A DNA stretch of 64,000 nucleotides from an uncultured Flavobacteriaceae bacterium (GCA_938073895.1 CALJFB010000003.1:1-64000), one strand, 5' to 3'. Shown: positions 52,690-63,036, counted from the stretch's first letter. Notes: a model not told the origin generated them from the sequence alone. Program-made: numbers and translations.

Positions 52690-55416
52690 ATGAAAAAAGT
52701 ATTAAAAATAGTTGGTGTATCTCTAGTAATTATTGTCTTGCTTTTAGTGGTAAGTCCTTTTATTTTTCAAGATAAAATTAAAGGAATGGTTAAAACCTTT
52801 ATAAACGAAAATGTTAATGCAAAAATAGATTTTTCAGACGTTAGTCTAAGTTTTATAAGTAGTTTTCCAAAGGCAAATCTAACTATAGATAATTTTACGG
52901 TCACTAATTTTGCGCCTTTTGAAAATCAACAAATGATAAATTCTAAATCTATAGAATTAGATTTTGCTATTACAGAATTATTTAAAAACACAAATCAAGA
53001 TCCAATAAAATTCGATGCTTTTTATATTAAAGATGCTTTAATTTCTTTAAAAACAGATAGTCAAGGTATAACAAATTGGGATATAGCAAAAAAGACTAAC
53101 ACTGCTACAACTATATCTAGTCCAGCAGCCGCAAGCAAGCCGTTTGTATTTCAATTAGATAATTATGGTATACTTAATAGTGCTATTACCTATAATGATC
53201 AAAAAGAAAAGTTTAGTGTTTATGTTACTAATTTTAATCATGAAGGAAGCGGGACGTTTTCTGAAGCTATTTCGGAATTAGATACGCAAACCAATTTAAA
53301 TATAACTCTCAAAATAGGCGAGACAGAATATCTTACCAATAATAGTATTGCCCTAGAAGCTGTTTTGGGTTTAGATTTAGAGCAAAATAAATATACGTTT
53401 AAGGATAATAAATTAGTGTTTAACCAATTGCCAATTCAATTTAATGGCTTTGTTAAGCTTATGGAAAATGGTCAAAAAATTGATTTAACATTTAAAAACA
53501 CAGGTTCTACGTTTAAAGATTTCTTAGCTGTAATTCCAAAAGCCTATTCTAAAGATTTAGCAAACGTAAATACAACTGGTAATTTTAATATTAAAGGAAT
53601 AGTAAAAGGAGATTTTACAGAAACTACCATTCCAGAGTTGGATATAAATATGATGTCTAACAACGCATCATTTAAATATGCAAGTTTACCCAAAGGTGTA
53701 AAAGACATTGTTATAAACACATCTATTAAAAACACAACAGGTAAACTAGACGATACGTATTTAGATGTAAAAACATTAAATTTTAAGATAGATCAAGATG
53801 TTTTTAAGTCATCGGCTAAAGTAACGCATCTTACAGGTAATACAGCTGTTAATGCTCATATAGATGGCGTTTTAAATTTAGGAAACCTATCTAAAGCCTA
53901 TCCTGTAGAGCTAGAAAATGAACTAACAGGATTATTAAAAGCAAAGTTAAATACTAGTTTTAATATGCATGCCATCCAAACTAGCGCATACCAACGTTTA
54001 AAAAATAATGGTGTAGTTTCTATTGAAGGCTTTAAGTTTTCATCTAAAGATATTATTAATCCGTTACATATTTCTAAAGCAAATATTGTGTTTAGTCCAG
54101 GTATTATTAAACTGGAGCAGTTTAATGCTACAACAGGAAAAACAGACCTTAATGCTACAGGAACAATTAATAATTTATTAGGTTTTTTATTAAGCGATAA
54201 AAAATTGCAAGGTAACTTTAAGGTCAAATCGAATACATTTGCGGTAAGTGATTTTATGGTTGAAGGTGGAACAGAAGCAGAGTTAGAAACAGGTCAAGAC
54301 CCAAAATCTAATAGTAAAACAACATTAGAAACGGATAAATCTTTAAAAATTCCTGCCTTTTTAGATGCTACAATTAATGCAGATGTTAAAACGGTTTATT
54401 ATGATAATTTAACGCTTAAAGATGTCAAAGGTGAGTTAATTATTAAAGATGAAAAAGCGCAGCTTAATAACGTAACATCAACTATTTTTAATGGAGAATT
54501 AGCTTTTGATGGATTGGTAAATACAAAAACCGAAACGCCAACGTTTAATATGAATTTATCGGCCAAAGATTTTGATATTTCTCAGTCTTTTAAAGACTTA
54601 GATTTATTAAAGCAATTAGCGCCATTAGCAAAGTTGTTAAAAGGTAAGCTTAATAGTACTATTGCCTTAAATGGTAAATTAGGTACAGACTTTACGCCAG
54701 ACTTAAATACAGTTTCTGGAAACGCTTTAGCAGAGTTGTTAACCACAGAGTTTAAGCCTAAAAACGAAAAAATTGTAAGTTTATTAGAAAACAAGTTATC
54801 GTTTTTAAATCTAAGTAAGTTAAATTTAAAAGATGTAGTTGCTAGTCTTACTTTTAATAATGGAAAAGTATCTCTTAAACCAATAAATTTGGCGTATAAT
54901 GATATTAAAATTCAACTAGGTGGAAGCCATAACTTGCAAAACCAAATGGATTATCAGGCTATTTTACAAGTGCCAGCCAAGTATTTAGGAAGCGATATAA
55001 ATAAGTTAATAGATAAAATTAACGATCCAGAAGTAAGTAAAATAACTATTCCTGTAACAGCAAATATTACAGGTAGCTTATTAGAACCAAGCATAAATAC
55101 AGATTTAACTACTGGTGTTAAAAGTTTAACAACGCAACTCATAGAAATTCAAAAACAAAAATTAATTGGTCAAGGTAAAGATCAAATTAAAAATCTATTA
55201 GGTGGCGTTTTAGGCGAAAGTAACTCCACAAGTAATTCGTCTACCTCTGGAACATCTACAAATTCTTCGTCAAATTCAGTTAAAGATGTTTTAGGAGGAC
55301 TTTTAGGAGGAAATAATAACACGCCAAAAGACACAACAAAACCTAAAAGTAATCCAGTTAAGGACGTTTTAGGAGGTTTGTTTGGTAAGAAAAAGAAAAA
55401 GGATACTGGAAATTAA
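52690..55416 (+). CDS. AsmA family protein
   Basis: 908 residues. N-terminal helix (about 6-27), then a long beta-rich body with repeated strand patterns and a C-terminal AsmA_2-like block near 590-800. AsmA-type proteins are thought to form lipid-conducting bridges between membranes. The C-terminal 90 residues are Ser/Thr/Asn/Lys-rich with two KDVLGGLLGG-like repeats and a Lys tail, an unusual end. The length is normal for the Bacteroidota version. Confidence 0.85.
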   Translation: MKKVLKIVGVSLVIIVLLLVVSPFIFQDKIKGMVKTFINENVNAKIDFSDVSLSFISSFPKANLTIDNFTVTNFAPFENQQMINSKSIELDFAITELFKNTNQDPIKFDAFYIKDALISLKTDSQGITNWDIAKKTNTATTISSPAAASKPFVFQLDNYGILNSAITYNDQKEKFSVYVTNFNHEGSGTFSEAISELDTQTNLNITLKIGETEYLTNNSIALEAVLGLDLEQNKYTFKDNKLVFNQLPIQFNGFVKLMENGQKIDLTFKNTGSTFKDFLAVIPKAYSKDLANVNTTGNFNIKGIVKGDFTETTIPELDINMMSNNASFKYASLPKGVKDIVINTSIKNTTGKLDDTYLDVKTLNFKIDQDVFKSSAKVTHLTGNTAVNAHIDGVLNLGNLSKAYPVELENELTGLLKAKLNTSFNMHAIQTSAYQRLKNNGVVSIEGFKFSSKDIINPLHISKANIVFSPGIIKLEQFNATTGKTDLNATGTINNLLGFLLSDKKLQGNFKVKSNTFAVSDFMVEGGTEAELETGQDPKSNSKTTLETDKSLKIPAFLDATINADVKTVYYDNLTLKDVKGELIIKDEKAQLNNVTSTIFNGELAFDGLVNTKTETPTFNMNLSAKDFDISQSFKDLDLLKQLAPLAKLLKGKLNSTIALNGKLGTDFTPDLNTVSGNALAELLTTEFKPKNEKIVSLLENKLSFLNLSKLNLKDVVASLTFNNGKVSLKPINLAYNDIKIQLGGSHNLQNQMDYQAILQVPAKYLGSDINKLIDKINDPEVSKITIPVTANITGSLLEPSINTDLTTGVKSLTTQLIEIQKQKLIGQGKDQIKNLLGGVLGESNSTSNSSTSGTSTNSSSNSVKDVLGGLLGGNNNTPKDTTKPKSNPVKDVLGGLFGKKKKKDTGN

Positions 55417-55468
55417 GAGTTTGGCAATATTTTTTTAAAATAGTTTAAAAAATTAAATAGAATTATCT

Positions 55469-55476
55469 TACATTTG
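55469..55476 (+). promoter_or_regulatory. Candidate rpsU promoter -7 element
   Basis: TACATTTG matches TAnnTTTG, 68 nt before the rpsU ATG. Only a weak -33 (TTTA) lies upstream. Confidence 0.45.
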
Positions 55477-55544
55477 CAAACCAATATAACAGAGCATTAT
55501 TTTGTTATACATACAATAGTTACAAACTTATAGAATTTACCATA

Positions 55545-55739
55545 ATGTTAAGAATCGAAATCAAAGAAGGAGAAAACATCGAGAGAGCTTTAAAACGTTA
55601 CAAGCGTAAGCACAGAAACGTAAAAGTAATGCAAAACTTAAGAGATAAGCAATACTTTAGAAAGCCATCTGTAGTTAACAGACGTCAGATTCAAAAAGCT
55701 TCTTATATCCAAGGATTAAGAGACGCAGAGAATATATAA
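55545..55739 (+). CDS. rpsU: 30S ribosomal protein S21
   Basis: 64 residues. Conserved EGENIERALKRYKRK followed by the basic stretch typical of bS21. Small-subunit protein near the platform, helping initiation. The start has no Shine-Dalgarno-like sequence (the leader is AT-rich and ends TTTACCATA), common in Bacteroidota. A strong terminator follows. Confidence 0.95.
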   Translation: MLRIEIKEGENIERALKRYKRKHRNVKVMQNLRDKQYFRKPSVVNRRQIQKASYIQGLRDAENI

Positions 55740-55763
55740 TTATTCTTTTGTTATAAAATATAT

Positions 55764-55798
55764 AACCACGCTACTTTTATTAGTAGCGTGGTTTTTTT
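55764..55798 (+). terminator. rpsU terminator
   Basis: Perfect 11-bp stem AACCACGCTAC/GTAGCGTGGTT with an eight-base loop and T7 tail, 25 nt after the stop codon. Confidence 0.9.
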
Positions 55799-55913
55799 GC
55801 GTGTTTTAGTTAAGTGTTTTGTTCTAAAATAACAGTAAGATGTCTTTTTAACTTAGTGGTTCCAAAATTAATTTCTACTAACAGGATTTAGTGAAATTTA
55901 AAAAAAACATCTT

Positions 55914-56708
55914 TTACGCTACTGTAATCTCAACTACAAAACCTTCGTTGCTTCTAATGTTGCAAACTGTATTATCTTCAAAAATTAAATATTGACCTTT
56001 AATACCTTTTAAAATACCTTGGTAAAAAGCTGTTTTTCCAAAGTTTAAAGATTTAGGTTTTTCGGGATATTGCAGTACTGGGAATTCTATATGAGTTTCT
56101 TCATTATTATCTATAAAATATGGTAAAGCTTCTTCTGGAATGTATTGTTTTAATTTGTCGCGCCATTCTGTAAGACTTTCATCTTTAATATCGTTTTTAA
56201 GCATAGTACGCCAATTGGTCTTATCGGCAACAAAATCTTTAAGCGCAATTTCGGTAATTCCTGCTAAATATCTATTTGGTACTTCTACAACTTCAAGAGC
56301 TTCGTGTGCGCCTTGATCTATCCAACGTGTAGGAACTTGAGTTTTACGAGTTACACCAACTTTTACATTACTAGAATTTGCTAAATACACAATGTGCGGT
56401 TGTAATTGTACTTTTTTCTCGTAATCTAAATCACGATCTTCTTGACCTAAATGTGCTTTACTTAATTCTGGTTTTATAATCCAATCTGCAGCTTGTGGTA
56501 CATCAAAAAAACAGCTCTTACAAAAACCTTGTCTATAGATAGGTTTGTCTAAGCTACAGTTTAAACATTGATTTTTAATAAATTTAAAACTAATAGTTTT
56601 ATTAAGTAGTTGATTAACGTGAATAAAATCATTTTTAAAAACCATATAATAATTAATTGGCTCAGTAAACTCAGTTGTCATTTTTGTTAAAACTCCTTTA
56701 AATGTCAT
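55914..56708 (-). CDS. DUF2797 domain protein with GIY-YIG-like segment
   Basis: 264 residues. Four cysteines near 48-66 (CLNC and CKSC) make a zinc-ribbon-like site. Further on, HIVYLANSSNVKVGVTRK with PTRWIDQGA at about 105-132 resembles the start of a GIY-YIG nuclease (Tyr, Gly and Arg positions). The C-terminal part is beta-rich. Matches DUF2797, whose function is unknown. It is convergent with rpsU and divergent from the GH3-like gene. Confidence 0.8.
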   Translation of the reverse strand: MTFKGVLTKMTTEFTEPINYYMVFKNDFIHVNQLLNKTISFKFIKNQCLNCSLDKPIYRQGFCKSCFFDVPQAADWIIKPELSKAHLGQEDRDLDYEKKVQLQPHIVYLANSSNVKVGVTRKTQVPTRWIDQGAHEALEVVEVPNRYLAGITEIALKDFVADKTNWRTMLKNDIKDESLTEWRDKLKQYIPEEALPYFIDNNEETHIEFPVLQYPEKPKSLNFGKTAFYQGILKGIKGQYLIFEDNTVCNIRSNEGFVVEITVA

Positions 56709-56786
56709 TTGTTTAAAATTTAAGATGTAGAATTAGAAACTATATAAATTATTATTCTATTTTTAAACCTTAAAGATAAAACAATA

Positions 56787-58298
56787 ATGCCAATTCCAAT
56801 AGTCAATTCCATAGCATCCTGGTTTTTAAAAAAGCGCTTTCATCAAATTGAGCTGTTTTTAAAATATCCAAACGAAGTACAACAAGAGTTGCTTTTTTCT
56901 TTATTAGAAACTGCAAAAGACACACAGATTGGCCGTGAGTTTGAGTTTTCTTCAATTAAAACTTATAGAGAATTTTCTGATAGAGTTCCAATAGCCACTT
57001 ACGAAGCTTACGAACCAAAAATAGAACGTTCTCGGTTAGGTGAAAATAATATTTTTTGGCCTAAACCTATAAAATGGTTTGCCAAATCTAGCGGAACAAC
57101 TAATGCTAAAAGTAAGTTTATTCCTGTAAGCCAAGATGCTCTAGAAGATTGTCATTACGCAGCAAGTAAAGATTTACTTTGCATGTATCTTAATAATAAC
57201 CAAGGTTCCCAACTATTTACAGGCAAAAGTCTTCGTTTAGGTGGCTCTAAAGAATTGTATAAAGAAAACGGAACTGCTTTTGGAGATTTAAGCGCTATTT
57301 TAATAGATAATATGCCATTTTGGGCAGAATTTAGTAGTACGCCAAGCAATAAAGTGTCTTTAATGGACGATTGGGAAACCAAAATGGCAGCAGTTGTTAA
57401 CGAAACCATTAACGAAAACGTAACCAGTTTAGCAGGAGTTCCATCTTGGATGTTAGTCTTACTTAATAATGTGTTAGAGAAAACCAATAAGGAAAGCATT
57501 CTAGACGTATGGCCTAATTTAGAAGTGTATTTTCATGGTGGTGTAAGTTTTAACCCATATATAGAACAGTATCGTAATATTTTACCTAATAAGGATTTTA
57601 AGTTTTACGAAATTTATAATGCTTCCGAAGGTTTCTTTGCCATTCAAGACCAAAATAACTCTGGAGATTTACTGCTAATGTTAGATTATGGTATTTTCTA
57701 CGAGTTTATTCCAATGGATACTTACGGCACTTTGAATGAGAAAGTAATTCCTTTAAGCGAAGTTCAAATTAATAAGAATTACGCGGTTATTATAACAACA
57801 AATGCAGGACTTTGGCGCTATAAAATTGGAGATACAGTTCGCTTTGTTTCCATTAGTCCATATAGAATAAAGGTTTCAGGTAGAACTAAGCATCATATTA
57901 ACGTTTTTGGTGAAGAGCTAATTATAGAAAATGCCGAAGATGCATTAAAATCTGTGTGTAAGAAAACGCATTCCGAAATTGTAGATTATACAGCTGCACC
58001 TATTTTTATGGAAGGTAAAGAAAAAGGAGCACACGAATGGTTAATAGAGTTTAAAACTCCTCCAAGAGATATTAATTATTTTAATGAGTTGTTTGACAAT
58101 GCATTAAAAGCTTTAAACTCAGATTATGAAGCTAAGCGTTATAATAATATGACTTTAAATGCTCCAAAAATTCATATTGCTAGAAATCGTTTATTTTACG
58201 ATTGGTTAAAACAAGAAGGGAAACTTGGTGGGCAACATAAAGTACCTAGATTATCTAATACAAGACATTATATAGACGCACTTTTAAGAATGAATTAA
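56787..58298 (+). CDS. GH3 auxin-responsive-promoter-like acyl-adenylating protein
   Basis: 503 residues. It resembles plant GH3 proteins: an FAKSSGTTNAKSKFIPVS adenylation loop near 98-115, YNASEGFFAIQ near 280, and GLWRYKIGDTVRF. Plant GH3 enzymes adenylate carboxylic acids and join them to amino acids. Bacterial members are common in Bacteroidota and uncharacterised. It stands alone, so context gives no substrate. Confidence 0.85.
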   Translation: MPIPIVNSIASWFLKKRFHQIELFLKYPNEVQQELLFSLLETAKDTQIGREFEFSSIKTYREFSDRVPIATYEAYEPKIERSRLGENNIFWPKPIKWFAKSSGTTNAKSKFIPVSQDALEDCHYAASKDLLCMYLNNNQGSQLFTGKSLRLGGSKELYKENGTAFGDLSAILIDNMPFWAEFSSTPSNKVSLMDDWETKMAAVVNETINENVTSLAGVPSWMLVLLNNVLEKTNKESILDVWPNLEVYFHGGVSFNPYIEQYRNILPNKDFKFYEIYNASEGFFAIQDQNNSGDLLLMLDYGIFYEFIPMDTYGTLNEKVIPLSEVQINKNYAVIITTNAGLWRYKIGDTVRFVSISPYRIKVSGRTKHHINVFGEELIIENAEDALKSVCKKTHSEIVDYTAAPIFMEGKEKGAHEWLIEFKTPPRDINYFNELFDNALKALNSDYEAKRYNNMTLNAPKIHIARNRLFYDWLKQEGKLGGQHKVPRLSNTRHYIDALLRMN

Positions 58299-58597
58299 TT
58301 TACTTTTTATATGATTAAACTTCTTGTTTTGTTTAGGTTATAATTTTTTTTTAGGCCTTTATATTTTTATTTAAAACTAATTTAGTATTGATTTTAGTTT
58401 TGGTGTAAATAGAAGCTTTTATTAGGCGTAACTTTTTTTTTGAGGAAATACCAGGATTATTAAATTAAAAAAGGCATTACTATTCTTAATATTAATAGAT
58501 ATTTCTTAAAGTAATTAATCTTAAGTTTATTTTATCCCAGATAAGTGTACAATGTGTTTTCTAGAAATTAACAGCTAATTGTTTTTATTTAATAAGA
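58299..58597. other. Convergent intergenic region
   Basis: 299 nt between the convergent GH3-like and TetM-like genes. AT-rich, no gene and no strong hairpin seen. Confidence 0.6.
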
Positions 58598-60580
58598 TTA
58601 AATAATCCGTTCGTTTGCTTTGTAAGCGCCACGTCTATGTAAAATCCATTGCGCATTGTCTAACGGATTTACGCCTTTGTATGCTTTAATAACGCCTTCA
58701 TCTTTTGGACAAGTGTTGTAACCATAAAACTGAAGTCTAAGTCGTATTTTACCACTTGTAACCGCATTTAGTTTAATGCTAAGATCTAAAGATGTAGCAA
58801 CAGGTATTGTTCCTTTTAAGCTAAATACATCGCCTGTAAATTGTGGTGTCATAAAAGTAGCTCTACGTGTGCTTAATTCGGATGTTATTTTACCTAATAA
58901 AGCTTCGTTAGCTTTTATTTCGAAGCTTAATAAAGGTTCTAATAAATGTGTTCCGCCAGCTTTTAAACCTTGCATAATTCCCATTGGAGTTGCTAAATTA
59001 AAATCGCCAGGTCTTGAGTGTACATTATGATCTTCACCTTTTATTAGGGTTATTTTTACATCTGTAACTTCCCAACCTAAAATACCTTGTGCTAAAGCCT
59101 TTGGAATAGTTCGCTCAATTTCGTTTTGGTATTTAATATGAATATCGTTTTGCGAAACTATTGAATTGTAAATAACCCCAGAATTTAATGCTCCAGGTTC
59201 TATTAAAAAAGTCATAATTGCCCAACACGGCTTTGGCATCCAATATCTAATGTAACCTTCTGCTTTTTTGCTAATGGTTTCTTTGTAAACAACTTCAGGA
59301 TCTGTAAAAGTAGTTGGTATAGAAAAACGTTCTTTTAAAATGTGTTCTAAGACTTCAATTTGCATTTGCCCCATTAAGAGTAGTTGCAGTTCTTTTTCGG
59401 CTTTAAACCATTTAAAGTTTAATGAGGCATCTTCTCTGTCCAATTGTTGAAGCGCTTCGGTTAAAGCATTATAATCTGCGTTATTTTCAGGGATTACTTG
59501 TACTGTAAGTACTGGAATATGTAATTGTGGTAGCTTTGGAATAGCTTCTGGATTTCCTAATATGTCTCCAGATTTTGTGCCAAGAACTCCGGTTATTATG
59601 CCAATATCTCCAGGTAATAATGTAACATTATCTATATGTTTTGTAAGATGTAATTGTTTAGTTTGATTTATTTTGGTTTCTATTTCTTGTGTATGATTAT
59701 ATACTGTAGATTTTGAATTTAATGCTCCAGAAAATACTTTTACATAAGCCATTGTGCCATATGTTTTATGGTGCTCTAATTTAAAAACGTAGGCAGATAG
59801 TACTTTTGATATTTTAGGTTTAGCTTTTGGGAAATAATCTAGTATGCCGTCTAGCAGTTCAGTAATACCAATGTTGTTTTTTGCAATTCCAGTATAAATT
59901 GGTGTAATTTTATTTTTAAGTGTTAGTTTTCTAATTACTTTTAAATAATCGTTGTTTGTTATGGATTCGGAATTTAAATAGCGCTCTAATAATTCTTCTT
60001 CAGAATCTAAAATATGCTCAATAGATTGTTCTTTTAAAGTTGATTTATTTGAGTTGTTAAATATAGATTCTATTGTAGCGTTAGTTAATCCATCGTTTTT
60101 AGATCCATAGATTACTACAGGTTTGGCTTTTAATTCTTGCTCTATTTGTGTTATTGTGTTTTCGGTGTCTGCACCTTGTCGGTCAATTTTGTTAATAAAT
60201 ATTAGTGTTGGTATTTTTAGTTCTTGTAGAGAATCCCAAATATTTAGTGTGTGCGCTTGTACGCCTTCAACTGCAGATATTACTAGTATTGCTGCGTCTA
60301 CAACGCATAAAGCACGTTCTACTTCGCTAGAGAAATCTACGTGTCCTGGTGTGTCTATTAAGTTTATTTTAGTGTTTTTCCATTCAAAAGAGGTCATTGC
60401 TGCTTTTATAGAGATTCCACGTTCTTTTTCTAAATCTAAACTATCTGTATTTGCAGAGCCTTTATCTACGCTTCCAAGTGTTCTAATAGCTCCAGAATTG
60501 TATAGAAAATGTTCTGTTAGTGTTGTTTTTCCGGCATCTACGTGAGCTAAAATTCCAATATTTATGGTAGGTTTTTTCAT
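58598..60580 (-). CDS. TetM-type ribosomal-protection-like translational GTPase
   Basis: 660 residues. Intact GTPase motifs: AHVDAGKTT (12-20), RGIS (54-57), DTPGH (77-81) and NKID near 130. Domain order matches EF-G and TetM. The domain IV tip loop, which in TetM enters the tetracycline site and reads roughly YSPVST, here reads DHNVHSRPGDF, so drug protection is uncertain. C-terminal HRRGAYK is typical of the family. A housekeeping ribosomal role is possible. Confidence 0.82.
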   Translation of the reverse strand: MKKPTINIGILAHVDAGKTTLTEHFLYNSGAIRTLGSVDKGSANTDSLDLEKERGISIKAAMTSFEWKNTKINLIDTPGHVDFSSEVERALCVVDAAILVISAVEGVQAHTLNIWDSLQELKIPTLIFINKIDRQGADTENTITQIEQELKAKPVVIYGSKNDGLTNATIESIFNNSNKSTLKEQSIEHILDSEEELLERYLNSESITNNDYLKVIRKLTLKNKITPIYTGIAKNNIGITELLDGILDYFPKAKPKISKVLSAYVFKLEHHKTYGTMAYVKVFSGALNSKSTVYNHTQEIETKINQTKQLHLTKHIDNVTLLPGDIGIITGVLGTKSGDILGNPEAIPKLPQLHIPVLTVQVIPENNADYNALTEALQQLDREDASLNFKWFKAEKELQLLLMGQMQIEVLEHILKERFSIPTTFTDPEVVYKETISKKAEGYIRYWMPKPCWAIMTFLIEPGALNSGVIYNSIVSQNDIHIKYQNEIERTIPKALAQGILGWEVTDVKITLIKGEDHNVHSRPGDFNLATPMGIMQGLKAGGTHLLEPLLSFEIKANEALLGKITSELSTRRATFMTPQFTGDVFSLKGTIPVATSLDLSIKLNAVTSGKIRLRLQFYGYNTCPKDEGVIKAYKGVNPLDNAQWILHRRGAYKANERII

Positions 60581-60720
60581 TATTTTGTTAAAATAATTAT
60601 TAATAGCAGAATAGTGAATTTATTTGCAAGGTATTTTGTGTTAATATGATTTAGATTTGAACACTACGACTTCTTACTATTTTGGTTTTAGGTGTTTTTT
60701 TAATTCTCTAAGTTTTAAAT

Positions 60721-60812
60721 AGCCCAGATTGAATGGCCTGTTTGAAATCCTTTTTTTTGTGCTGTTTTAGCGCAAAAAAAAGATTGAGTAATGAAAGCTG
60801 GAAATAGCTCCA
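60721..60812. repeat. Dispersed hairpin repeat, copy 2
   Basis: Begins AGCCCAGATTGAATGGCCTGTTT, has a T8/A8-flanked hairpin around GTGCTGTTTTAGCGC, and ends with GAGTAATGA followed by AGCTGGAAATAGCTCC. Shares the left and right flank motifs with the copy at 15143-15240. Located between the clpX terminator and the TetM-like gene. Confidence 0.7.
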
Positions 60813-60828
60813 AAGTTATAACAAAAAA

Positions 60829-60858
60829 AAGGCTAACTGAAATATCAATTAGCCTTTT
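60829..60858 (-). terminator. clpX terminator
   Basis: AAGGCTAA-TGA and TCA-TTAGCCTT arms around a short loop, with T8 on the minus strand, about 20 nt after the clpX stop. Confidence 0.8.
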
Positions 60859-60879
60859 AGAATTTATAATAAACTTTAG

Positions 60880-62115
60880 TTAAGAAACGGCTTTAAGCTT
60901 CTTTAACGTTGATTTAGATAATTTGCTTTCTGCATATTCTTTGGTAACAGAAAGTTTTTTTGTGTCTCCGCCTGGAAGTTCAAACATTGCATCTGTTAAA
61001 ATTTCTTCGCATAAAGAGCGTAAACCTCTTGCGCCTAATTTGTATTCTACTGCTTTGGTTACAATAAATTCTAGAGCACCATCTGTAATGTCTAATTCAA
61101 TATCGTCCATTTTAAACAATTTTTTATATTGTTTTACAATAGCGTTTTTAGGATCTGTTAGAATGGCTCTTAGTGTTTTAGCATCTAGAGGATTCATGTA
61201 TGTTAAAACTGGTAAGCGACCAATAATTTCTGGTATTAAGCCAAAATCTTTTAAATCTTTTGGTGTAATATATTGTAATAGGTTTTCGTGATCTACGTGA
61301 TCGTCGCTCATAGAAGCACTGTAACCTACAGCTTTCATGTTTAAGCGTTTTGAGATTACACGTTCTATACCATCGAATGCGCCACCTGCTATAAATAAAA
61401 TATTTTCGGTATTGACCTCAATAAACTTTTGATCTGGATGCTTTCTTCCGCCTTTTGGTGGCACATTTACAACGGTTCCTTCTAATAGTTTTAGAAGTCC
61501 TTGTTGTACGCCTTCACCAGAAACGTCTCTTGTTATAGATGGATTATCGCTTTTACGAGCAATTTTATCAATTTCGTCTATAAAAACAATTCCTTTTTCG
61601 GCTTTTGCTAAATCGTAATCTGCTGCTTGTAATAAACGTGTTAGTAGACTTTCTACGTCTTCTCCAACGTATCCTGCTTCTGTTAAAACTGTAGCATCTA
61701 CTATTGCTAAAGGAACGTTTAACATTTTAGCAATGGTTTTTGCTATTAATGTTTTTCCTGTTCCTGTTTGACCAACCATAACAATATTAGATTTTTGAAT
61801 CTCTATATCATCATCGCTTGCAGGTTGTAATAAACGTTTGTAGTGATTGTAAACGGCTACAGACATTACACGTTTGGTGTGTTCTTGTCCAATAATATAA
61901 TCGTCTAAAAAGGCTTTAATTTTTTTAGGCTTTTTAAGCATTAATTCTGCAGATAATTCTGAGGTATCTGCTTCGTTAGATTCTTCTACTACAATACCAT
62001 GTGCTTGTTGTATACAACGGTCGCAAATGTGTGCGTCTAATCCTGCTATTAATAGGCTTGTTTCTGGTTTTTTACGACCGCAAAATGAGCATTCTAATTC
62101 TTCTTCTTTCGACAT
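60880..62115 (-). CDS. clpX: ATP-dependent protease ATP-binding subunit ClpX
   Basis: 411 residues. Zinc-binding domain with C9, C12, C31, C34; Walker A GQTGTGKT (115-122); pore loop GYVG (148-151); Walker B VFIDEID (177-183). It unfolds substrates and feeds them to ClpP. It lies 41 nt downstream of clpP on the same strand, the usual tig-clpP-clpX order. Confidence 0.97.
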   Translation of the reverse strand: MSKEEELECSFCGRKKPETSLLIAGLDAHICDRCIQQAHGIVVEESNEADTSELSAELMLKKPKKIKAFLDDYIIGQEHTKRVMSVAVYNHYKRLLQPASDDDIEIQKSNIVMVGQTGTGKTLIAKTIAKMLNVPLAIVDATVLTEAGYVGEDVESLLTRLLQAADYDLAKAEKGIVFIDEIDKIARKSDNPSITRDVSGEGVQQGLLKLLEGTVVNVPPKGGRKHPDQKFIEVNTENILFIAGGAFDGIERVISKRLNMKAVGYSASMSDDHVDHENLLQYITPKDLKDFGLIPEIIGRLPVLTYMNPLDAKTLRAILTDPKNAIVKQYKKLFKMDDIELDITDGALEFIVTKAVEYKLGARGLRSLCEEILTDAMFELPGGDTKKLSVTKEYAESKLSKSTLKKLKAVS

Positions 62116-62156
62116 CTAATTTCCAATTCCAAGTATTAAATACTTGAGTTTATGTG

Positions 62157-62831
62157 TTATTTACGAGCTAAAATCTCGTCAATCATTCCGTATTCTTTAG
62201 CTTTATCTGCTTTCATCCAGTAATCTCTATCCGAATCTGTGTAAACTTTGTCGTATGATTGTCCTGAGTGCTTACTAATAATATTATAAAGTTCTTCTTT
62301 CAAGATTAAAATCTCACGAGCTGTAATTTCTATATCACTTGCTTGTCCAGATGCGCCACCTAAAGGTTGGTGAATCATAACACGAGAATGTGTTAATCCG
62401 CTACGTTTTCCTTCTGCTCCGGCACATAATAAGACAGCTCCCATAGAAGCAGCCATTCCTGTACAGATTGTTGCTACGTCTGGTTTAATAAATTGCATTG
62501 TATCGTAAATACCTAATCCTGCATAAACGCTTCCACCTGGAGAGTTAATGTAAATTTGGATATCTTTATTAGCATCTGTGCTTTCTAAAAACAATAGTTG
62601 TGCTTGTATAATATTTGCAACTTGGTCGTTAATACCAGTTCCAAGGAATATAATACGATCCATCATTAAACGAGAAAATACATCGAAAATAGCGACGTTT
62701 AATTGACGTTCTTCAATAATATTTGGGGTAAGATTTGTTGGGTACATGCTACTAATAATTTTATTGTAGTACATACTGTTTATACCTTGATCTTTAGTTG
62801 CAAATTTTTCAAATTCTTTTCCGATATCCAT
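62157..62831 (-). CDS. clpP: ATP-dependent Clp protease proteolytic subunit
   Basis: 224 residues. Catalytic S129 in GMAASMGA, H154 in RVMIHQP, and Asp near 199; the usual INSPGG oxyanion motif at 95-100. The N-terminus is about 25 residues longer than the mature E. coli enzyme, likely a propeptide. It partners ClpX. An inverted repeat at 62861-62877 lies 30 nt upstream of the start. Confidence 0.96.
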   Translation of the reverse strand: MDIGKEFEKFATKDQGINSMYYNKIISSMYPTNLTPNIIEERQLNVAIFDVFSRLMMDRIIFLGTGINDQVANIIQAQLLFLESTDANKDIQIYINSPGGSVYAGLGIYDTMQFIKPDVATICTGMAASMGAVLLCAGAEGKRSGLTHSRVMIHQPLGGASGQASDIEITAREILILKEELYNIISKHSGQSYDKVYTDSDRDYWMKADKAKEYGMIDEILARK

Positions 62832-62860
62832 AAGTGTAGTAAAATATTATAAGGTTTGAA

Positions 62861-62877
62861 GTCGAAATATTTTCGAC
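62861..62877. promoter_or_regulatory. Inverted repeat in clpP leader
   Basis: GTCGAAA-TAT-TTTCGAC, perfect seven-base arms, 30 nt upstream of the clpP start codon. It could be an operator or leader hairpin. No known clp regulator site matches it. Confidence 0.35.
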
Positions 62878-62942
62878 ATAAAAATAAAAGTAAGCTTAGT
62901 TTTTGTGTTAACCAATAATTTAAGTTGATTTTAACGCAAAAA

Positions 62943-62974
62943 TTAAGCGTTGAATGGTTATATTCAACGCTTAA
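62943..62974 (-). terminator. tig terminator
   Basis: Perfect 13-bp stem TTAAGCGTTGAAT/ATTCAACGCTTAA with a six-base loop, followed by TTTTT on the minus strand, after the tig stop at 63037. Confidence 0.75.
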
Positions 62975-62985
62975 AGATAATGATT

Positions 62986-63025
62986 ATTCTTAAAACCTTT
63001 GAATTGATTAATAGGTTTTAAGAAT
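62986..63025. other. Second hairpin between tig and clpP
   Basis: Perfect 13-bp arms ATTCTTAAAACCT/AGGTTTTAAGAAT with a 14-nt loop, ending 11 nt from the tig stop. The T-run lies on the plus-strand side. It could stabilise the tig mRNA 3' end. Confidence 0.55.
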
Positions 63026-63036
63026 ATTTTTTAAAT

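Noticed and set aside
58598-60580. Confident tetracycline resistance gene
   Set aside because: The tip loop of domain IV that gives protection in TetM is not conserved.
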